The notes under the pieces: model-generated
What the model was told of the DNA's origin: nothing
Database searches by the model: none
The model's input: the letters and a program-made list of their open reading frames with translations, nothing else
Translations under genes and position numbers: made by a program
NCBI GenBank assembly: GCA_964568425.1
Contig: CAZMPO010000004.1
Coordinates: forward strand, 87,671-151,670
Source of the DNA: CAKSQF01 sp964568425
GTDB lineage: Bacteria > Bacillota > Clostridia > Oscillospirales > CAG-272
Length of the DNA: 64,000 nucleotides
Reading direction: 5' to 3'
Shown: in pieces, positions 60,087 to 64,000 of the stretch
Numbering within the stretch: the first letter of the stretch is position 1
Layout: each line of letters starts with the position of its first letter

Positions 60087-60115
60087 TTGATTTGTTCATA
60101 TATTGTTGGTATAAT
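60087..60115 (+). promoter_or_regulatory. Sigma-A promoter for the large lipoprotein
   Basis: TTGATT (60087-60092), 17-base spacer, TATAAT (60110-60115). The transcript start falls about 35-40 bases before the chosen start codon. Confidence 0.78.
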
Positions 60116-60158
60116 TTTATAGCCCATTCTTACAAGATTTATGAAGGACGACCTTCTC

Positions 60159-61784
60159 ATGACTAATAAAAACCAACATAAACATTTGATCTTACTGCTC
60201 TGCATTCTTGCATGCACCGTCTTGACTCTCGTCTCGTGTAACGCCGACAAAGAAGATGTTGTCGATACCACCCAAACGGAGCTGACAACTGCCGCCCCCA
60301 CTCCCGAAACAAACAGCGATGTCATTTCGTGTCTTCCGACCGATGCATGGATCGCTGTTGCCGTCTCATTTGACGAGCACAAGGTCGGCGAGAACATCGC
60401 GAAAAATTTCAGAGGCGAGTACATTATCTCATGCGATAATACAACGATCTCGCATACCGTTATCGATAAGTCGAAATTTGATCATATCGGCAAGCTCGGC
60501 GATATCGTAAACGAAATTGCCGATAAATACACCCACACCGAGTACTATCTTCACTCACCGGACGGCGAGGTCGAGCATTTGGCGGACGCCGTCGATCAAC
60601 TCGGAGCGGACACGGATGTTGCGGCGACGATCACGGATAACAATGGTCGCGCGGTCGTTGCCCTTTGCAAGATGACCCCGACCGCCTGGTTCGACGCGAG
60701 TATCATCTCAGCCAAGCAGGGCACGTATATCTCGCTTTTGTTGTACTGCGATACGCCGATCGATATCTATGCCGACATAGCAAGACGCGACGGCGGTAAC
60801 GATATCCTTCATAAATCAAACAGCTTTTCGCCGATCGATAGCGAACCAAACGATGACGGACTCTATGCCTACACGCTCAATTTCTCGGTTCCGTATATCG
60901 ACGACGGACTTTATTATCTGGCACTGAAATCGGGAAGCGACGGAGCTTTGCTCTCATCCGTCCCGTTTGATGTGAGCGGTGGGGATAAGATCGACACAAA
61001 GCTCCTCTTTGAGGGCAGCTGGCATCTCGTTTCAAATGATAGTTATACGGCAGAGCTTGAGAGCATGTTTTTCGACCTGTTCCCGAGACTTTGCAAACGC
61101 TTCGGCTGCAGTACCGATACAACAGTTACTTTCGTTGCCGATCCGTCTTTTAGCGGTGATGCGTACTCTGTCGGCAATAAAATAATAGTCTCGCCGAGCT
61201 ATGTTAATGAAAATCCCGACAGCATTTTGGGATTTGCCAAGGAGGTCGCAAAGCTTGCACTTGACTTTGGCGATTTTTCGTCCGATTGGTATGTCGAAAA
61301 TCTCGCCTCATACGCGGCATTCAGATATTACAGCTGGGCACAGGCGGACAGGGAAAAGCTCGTTATCTATGATGTGCAGACAGATAAAATTCTCGATTGG
61401 GGATACACTCCCTATGGTAGCTGTGAGTGGTTCTTTGCCTATGTCGATCACCTTTATCCGACACTTGACAGCCTCGGTCTGATCGATGGGATCAACGCCG
61501 CCATAAGATCGGGCAGACTAAAAAGCGACAGCAAGCAAAAGCATCCGAGCAGTGCACTGTCCGCAGTGGTGTCCGAATTAACGGGCGGCAAGTTCTCGTC
61601 GATCGAGGCAATTCGTACTCAATATGCCGCCGATGTTGAGCAGTATTTGAAGACAAACGGCAAAACAGGCTGGATATTTGACGGATTTCGCGATTTTGCC
61701 GATAACGCGATCACCGAAAATATAGACGGCACGACCGAGCCGATCTATCTTGTCCTGTCTGAGCTTGAACAGGGACAGCCATAA
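60159..61784 (+). CDS. Large surface lipoprotein of unknown function
   Basis: This 541-residue lipoprotein has a short polar N-terminus (MTNKNQHKH), a hydrophobic core and the lipobox LVSC (Cys near 27). Thr/Pro-rich linker to about 50. The body has no family I recognise. The C-terminal half contains conserved-looking blocks (GFAKEVAKLALDFGDFSSDWYVENLASYAAFRYY; YGSCEWFFAYVDHLYP) that recall gluzincin-like peptidase helices, but no HExxH motif is present. The chosen ATG at 60159 has AAGGA upstream; an ATG at 60141 lacks one. It is followed by the YjdF-like gene. Confidence 0.72.
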   Translation: MTNKNQHKHLILLLCILACTVLTLVSCNADKEDVVDTTQTELTTAAPTPETNSDVISCLPTDAWIAVAVSFDEHKVGENIAKNFRGEYIISCDNTTISHTVIDKSKFDHIGKLGDIVNEIADKYTHTEYYLHSPDGEVEHLADAVDQLGADTDVAATITDNNGRAVVALCKMTPTAWFDASIISAKQGTYISLLLYCDTPIDIYADIARRDGGNDILHKSNSFSPIDSEPNDDGLYAYTLNFSVPYIDDGLYYLALKSGSDGALLSSVPFDVSGGDKIDTKLLFEGSWHLVSNDSYTAELESMFFDLFPRLCKRFGCSTDTTVTFVADPSFSGDAYSVGNKIIVSPSYVNENPDSILGFAKEVAKLALDFGDFSSDWYVENLASYAAFRYYSWAQADREKLVIYDVQTDKILDWGYTPYGSCEWFFAYVDHLYPTLDSLGLIDGINAAIRSGRLKSDSKQKHPSSALSAVVSELTGGKFSSIEAIRTQYAADVEQYLKTNGKTGWIFDGFRDFADNAITENIDGTTEPIYLVLSELEQGQP

Positions 61785-61795
61785 AGGAATATCAA

Positions 61796-62413
61796 ATGAT
61801 CAAAAACGAAAAACGCAAATTTACCCTTTCCGAAGCCCTTCCGCTTATTATATCGCTTGTCGCAACCCTTGTCGTTCTTGTCATTTATTCGCTGACCGCC
61901 GATGAGCACGATATCCTTCTCTACCTCAGAGTGTCACTCTCCGCATTTGCCCCTGTGCTGTTGCTGATCATTGAACGACTTCTTGAAAGAGAGTTTCCGA
62001 AATATGTCAATTATCTGATCGCTCTGCATATCATCCTCGCAAGCGACCTTGGCATCGCACTCGGTTTTTATGATAGATTTGCAAATTACGACCTTGTAAT
62101 GCACGGATTTTTCGGACTGCTTGCCGCCGTTGTTGCCGCTCTGTTCATTAATATCTGGTGCGGCGGCGAGATCGATCGCGTAGGTCTTTGCACGCTCGTT
62201 CTGCTCTCGGTACTCGGTGCGGCAGCCGCGTGGGAGATAATCGAGTTCTGCGGAGATACACTTTTCGGTATGGATTCGCAGTGCGTAAAAGCCGCCCTTG
62301 CCGCGGGTACAAATCCCATCGAGGATACCATGACCGACATAATCATCGCCATCCCCGGCGCGCTTCTTTGGTGTGTCATCTATCTTGCTCGCTCACGCAA
62401 AAAGAAAGATTGA
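61796..62413 (+). CDS. YjdF-like (DUF2238) membrane protein
   Basis: This 205-residue integral membrane protein has about five or six transmembrane segments. Family-like positions are DLVMHGFFGLLAAV (Asp, His), AAAWEIIEFCGDTLFGMDS (Glu, Asp) and EDTMTDIIIAIPGAL (Asp). These acidic and His residues in membrane helices suggest a metal- or ion-dependent role, not yet known. It follows the large lipoprotein by 11 bases and is likely co-expressed. Confidence 0.8.
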   Translation: MIKNEKRKFTLSEALPLIISLVATLVVLVIYSLTADEHDILLYLRVSLSAFAPVLLLIIERLLEREFPKYVNYLIALHIILASDLGIALGFYDRFANYDLVMHGFFGLLAAVVAALFINIWCGGEIDRVGLCTLVLLSVLGAAAAWEIIEFCGDTLFGMDSQCVKAALAAGTNPIEDTMTDIIIAIPGALLWCVIYLARSRKKKD

Positions 62414-62464
62414 TATAACCCACGAGAAACGATGAATAAATTGGTTGCCGAACAATAAAGCACC

Positions 62465-62492
62465 CGGTAGGGGAGGGGCTTGCCCCTCCCGC
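62465..62492 (-). repeat. GC-rich palindromic module, copy 2 (inverted)
   Basis: This is the reverse complement of the 51706 module with small differences (GGTAGGGGAGGGGCTTGCCC). It forms its own hairpin. Confidence 0.8.
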
Positions 62493-62652
62493 ATCTTCGA
62501 CAATCGATTTATTACAAATATACCGATGCAGAAACAACTTCTGCCAAGGGCTCCCTCCCGGGGAAGCGATGATTAAATCGTGTTTTGGCAAATTGCTTTT
62601 TTGATGGTTTGATTTATAATAAATCGACCGCCCAAACAAACGGTTAGATCTT

Positions 62653-62702
62653 CACCGTGTAAGGGACATCGCGAACAAGTTCGCGATGTCCCTTACACGG
62701 TG
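62653..62702. repeat. Perfect 24-bp inverted repeat with 2-base loop
   Basis: Arms 62653-62676 and 62679-62702 are exactly complementary, with only AA between. The arm begins CACCGTGTAAGGGACATCGC. GGGAGTTTTTTG follows, so it can end transcription, but the arm length is far above that of a normal terminator. Confidence 0.92.
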
Positions 62703-62814
62703 GGAGTTTTTTGTTTCGCTTGCCGATTTGTTTTAATCATCGTTTTCCCGGAGGGAGGCTCCGGCGTTGCTTCTTCGTAATATTGCCGATATATCATACC
62801 CCAACCGTCAGATG

Positions 62815-62843
62815 GCGGGAGGAGCAAGCCCCTCCCCTACCGA
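62815..62843 (+). repeat. GC-rich palindromic module, copy 3
   Basis: Identical over 29 bases to the module at 51706-51734, 11 kb away. Confidence 0.85.
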
Positions 62844-62897
62844 CAGGTGTTTGTTTTGACAATTTGCAAAAACACGGTTTAATCATAGTTTCCTCAG

Positions 62898-62929
62898 AAA
62901 GCCCACGCGGAGATATCCGCGTGGGCTTT
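62898..62929. terminator. Hairpin at the end of repeat cluster B
   Basis: A 13-bp stem (62898-62910 with 62917-62929) with loop AGATAT and AAA/TTT ends can act as a terminator in either direction. Confidence 0.65.
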
Positions 62930-63012
62930 CGTCATTGTGCACAAAAACAATAGGTCATTTTTGTACACATCGCTGAAAAAAATTGGGTTGCGATATTTTT
63001 CTTGAAAAAGTA

Positions 63013-63041
63013 TTGACTTTTGCAAGCAAAGGATGTATAAT
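63013..63041 (+). promoter_or_regulatory. Sigma-A promoter for the small secreted protein
   Basis: TTGACT (63013-63018), 17-base spacer, TATAAT (63036-63041). The leader is about 180 bases. Confidence 0.78.
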
Positions 63042-63086
63042 AAAAACACAAAGATAAGCTCGTGGTTTTTAAAACAAATGGTGTTA

Positions 63087-63101
63087 ATGACAAAATGTCA
63101 T
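63087..63101 (+). promoter_or_regulatory. Palindrome in the leader, possible operator
   Basis: ATGACA-AAA-TGTCAT is a perfect 15-base inverted repeat about 45 bases downstream of the -10. It could bind a dimeric repressor. No regulator gene is nearby. Confidence 0.35.
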
Positions 63102-63135
63102 ATATATTTCGCAAAAGAAAGGACGGTGGTGCGAA

Positions 63136-63156
63136 ATGCGTATGATTGCAGGCTGA
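63136..63156 (+). other. Possible six-codon leader peptide
   Basis: ATG CGT ATG ATT GCA GGC TGA follows AAAGGACGGTGGT. It may be a leader peptide before the secreted-protein gene; chance is also likely. Confidence 0.25.
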
Positions 63157-63226
63157 GCCACACTACATCCACCCATTAGAAAAGCATGTAAACATGCATT
63201 GACGAAAAGTCAGAAAGGATTTCATC

Positions 63227-63805
63227 ATGAAAAAGAAGCTTTTCACAAAGTTTATAGCTCTCGTATCGATGGTTTCGATACTCGTTTCGACAATGGGCAT
63301 ATGCTCGTCGGCGTCTACTCTTGCCGATAACACAGTTTACAAATTTGAATCGTCCTTTACCGATTCAACCAACGCAACATTTTCCGCACAAATGTTGGTC
63401 AACCACTATGGTCAGACGTTTACTACGGGCAACGTGATAGGAACATTTACGACTAAGTCAACTGTCCCAACGAACGACTATTTGTACTTAAATGTTTCAC
63501 TGTATATATATTACAGGGCAACGCCTACAGAATCCGCGTCAGGAGACTTAAGATACTTCGCTTGGACTGTTGGATATGCAGAAGGGGACACGACCTACAC
63601 TTCAACTCTCACGCATTGGATGAATTTCAATCAGGGTCGAGTAACCCAGGAGGTAACTGCTCTTGCGAGGCTTTCAAAGACGGAGATTACTGACAAAAAA
63701 ACCGGTGACCCATACTATAGCCAGCTTACGGGAAGGTCATATGGGCATATGATCACGAGGACGAGAGAGGGAATTATTGAACACGGCTACGACTATCTTG
63801 ATTGA
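63227..63805 (+). CDS. Small secreted protein of unknown function
   Basis: This 192-residue exported protein has a signal peptide (about 1-30, ending CSSASTLAD). The mature part is beta-rich with many Thr, Tyr and Ser residues (for example YLYLNVSLYIYYRA) and a final helical, charged segment (TRTREGIIEHGYDYLD). No family recognised. The gene follows a long leader with a palindrome and a possible leader peptide, and starts with AGAAAGGA. Its A+T content is above that of the housekeeping genes. Confidence 0.7.
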   Translation: MKKKLFTKFIALVSMVSILVSTMGICSSASTLADNTVYKFESSFTDSTNATFSAQMLVNHYGQTFTTGNVIGTFTTKSTVPTNDYLYLNVSLYIYYRATPTESASGDLRYFAWTVGYAEGDTTYTSTLTHWMNFNQGRVTQEVTALARLSKTEITDKKTGDPYYSQLTGRSYGHMITRTREGIIEHGYDYLD

Positions 63806-63843
63806 TGTTAAAGTCGACTAAGCACCCGCTTTAGCGAGTGCAA

Positions 63844-63879
63844 GTTACCACCGATCAGCAAATGCTGATCGGTGGTAAC
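63844..63879. other. Perfect 17-bp intercistronic hairpin
   Basis: Arms 63844-63860 and 63863-63879 are exact complements with a 2-base loop. An imperfect hairpin of the GCAC...GTGC type precedes it. No T-run follows in the plus direction, so it may be a processing or partial stop between two secreted-protein genes. Confidence 0.7.
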
Positions 63880-63934
63880 CCAAAAACAAAGAAAAAAATT
63901 AAAACGAACCAAATCCCCAAAGGAGGTACATTCA

Positions 63935-64000
63935 ATGAAAAAAATACTCTCGGTTCTTTTGCTCATCTGTCTTTTCCTGACCTCGTGCAGTTACGGCGAT
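63935..64000 (+). CDS. Lipoprotein N-terminus, truncated by the window edge
   Basis: Only 22 codons are visible: MKKILSVLLLICLFLTSC with the lipobox LTSC (Cys18), then SYGD. The ribosome site AAAGGAGGTA is ideal. It is a lipoprotein probably co-transcribed with the small secreted protein. Function cannot be told. Confidence 0.75.
   Translation, partial: MKKILSVLLLICLFLTSCSYGD

Larger units (their letters stand above)
62421..62880. repeat. Intergenic palindromic repeat cluster B
   Basis: This non-coding region carries the same modules as cluster A in both orientations. The GC-rich module is inverted at 62465-62492 and direct at 62815-62843. The CTCCCTCC...ATTAAATC module is at 62551-62579 and its inverse at 62730-62757. 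A half copy (GAAACGATGAATAAATTGG) starts at 62426. GCCGATATATCATAC is at 62785-62799. The centre is a perfect 24-bp hairpin. The set looks like a palindromic, non-autonomous element that has duplicated or inserted into itself. Confidence 0.82.

Noticed and set aside
1..64000. CRISPR array, prophage, insertion sequence or restriction system
   Set aside because: No regular spacer array, no phage structural or integrase gene, no transposase and no methylase/endonuclease pair were seen. The repeats at 51.5 and 62.5 kb lack spacers and coding sequence.

Overview
The window reads as a chromosome segment from a spore-forming, low-to-mid GC Clostridia (Bacillota), most likely a gut Oscillospirales-type bacterium. 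The evidence is the gene order yggS/ylmE-sepF-yggT-ylmH-divIVA-ileS-lspA-rluD, HPr kinase, the SpoVAC-AD-AE cluster, a CD1247-type protein beside EF-P, and strong AGGAGG-like ribosome sites with sigma-A promoters. No species can be named from sequence alone. It is mostly housekeeping DNA, with secreted or surface genes at both ends and small accessory patches between.

Layout. 1-6.5 kb: secreted and surface genes (partial GH27 alpha-galactosidase, small lipoproteins, a beta-helix lipoprotein, an ElaA-like acetyltransferase, a lipoprotein serpin, Thr-rich lipoprotein/membrane proteins) and the first of two RNHCP zinc proteins. 6.5-12 kb: hprK, tRNA-Met, secG with an unusual Thr/Pro tail, the second RNHCP gene behind a structured leader, tRNA-Ser, an AT-rich cyclase gene that looks acquired, rlmA and miaA. 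12.1-21.8 kb: the cell-division/translation run from a HlyD-like membrane protein through yggS, sepF, yggT, ylmH, divIVA, ileS, lspA, rluD and tatD. 21.8-30.2 kb: rpsT, then rpoB-rpoC from their own promoter and a ~290-nt leader. 30.3-35.7 kb: a small membrane protein and the complete branched-chain amino-acid ABC transporter livJHMGF. 35.7-40.8 kb: an OmpR-type regulator and a capsule/exopolysaccharide control operon (Wzz-like adaptor, BY-kinase, PHP phosphatase, NPRTGD-anchored protein, LytR-CpsA-Psr ligase). 40.9-45.4 kb: ychF, a sensor histidine kinase and ftsH. 45.4-49 kb: rpe, ispF, ispD and an M18 aminopeptidase. 49.1-54.2 kb: a six-Ig-domain (BIG2) lipoprotein, a repeat-filled gap, and a secreted-protein operon whose first gene is frameshifted. 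54.3-58.1 kb: CD1247 protein, efp, an M24 peptidase, endonuclease IV and a YqeG phosphatase. 58.1-60 kb: spoVAC-AD-AE. 60.1-64 kb: a large lipoprotein, a YjdF-like membrane protein, a hairpin-rich repeat region and small secreted proteins.

Working together: IspD/IspF feed isoprenoid precursors, LspA matures the many lipoproteins encoded here, the CpsB/C/D and LCP proteins control surface polysaccharide, HprK sets carbon catabolite control, and SpoVA proteins handle dipicolinate. No CRISPR array, prophage, transposase, rRNA operon or restriction system was seen. No new defence or mobile system could be supported. The most unusual items are two related palindromic repeat clusters (one with a perfect 24-bp hairpin), the frameshifted ricin-like secreted gene with a 10-nt direct repeat at the break, the RNHCP leader, the SecG tail and the serpin's reactive loop.
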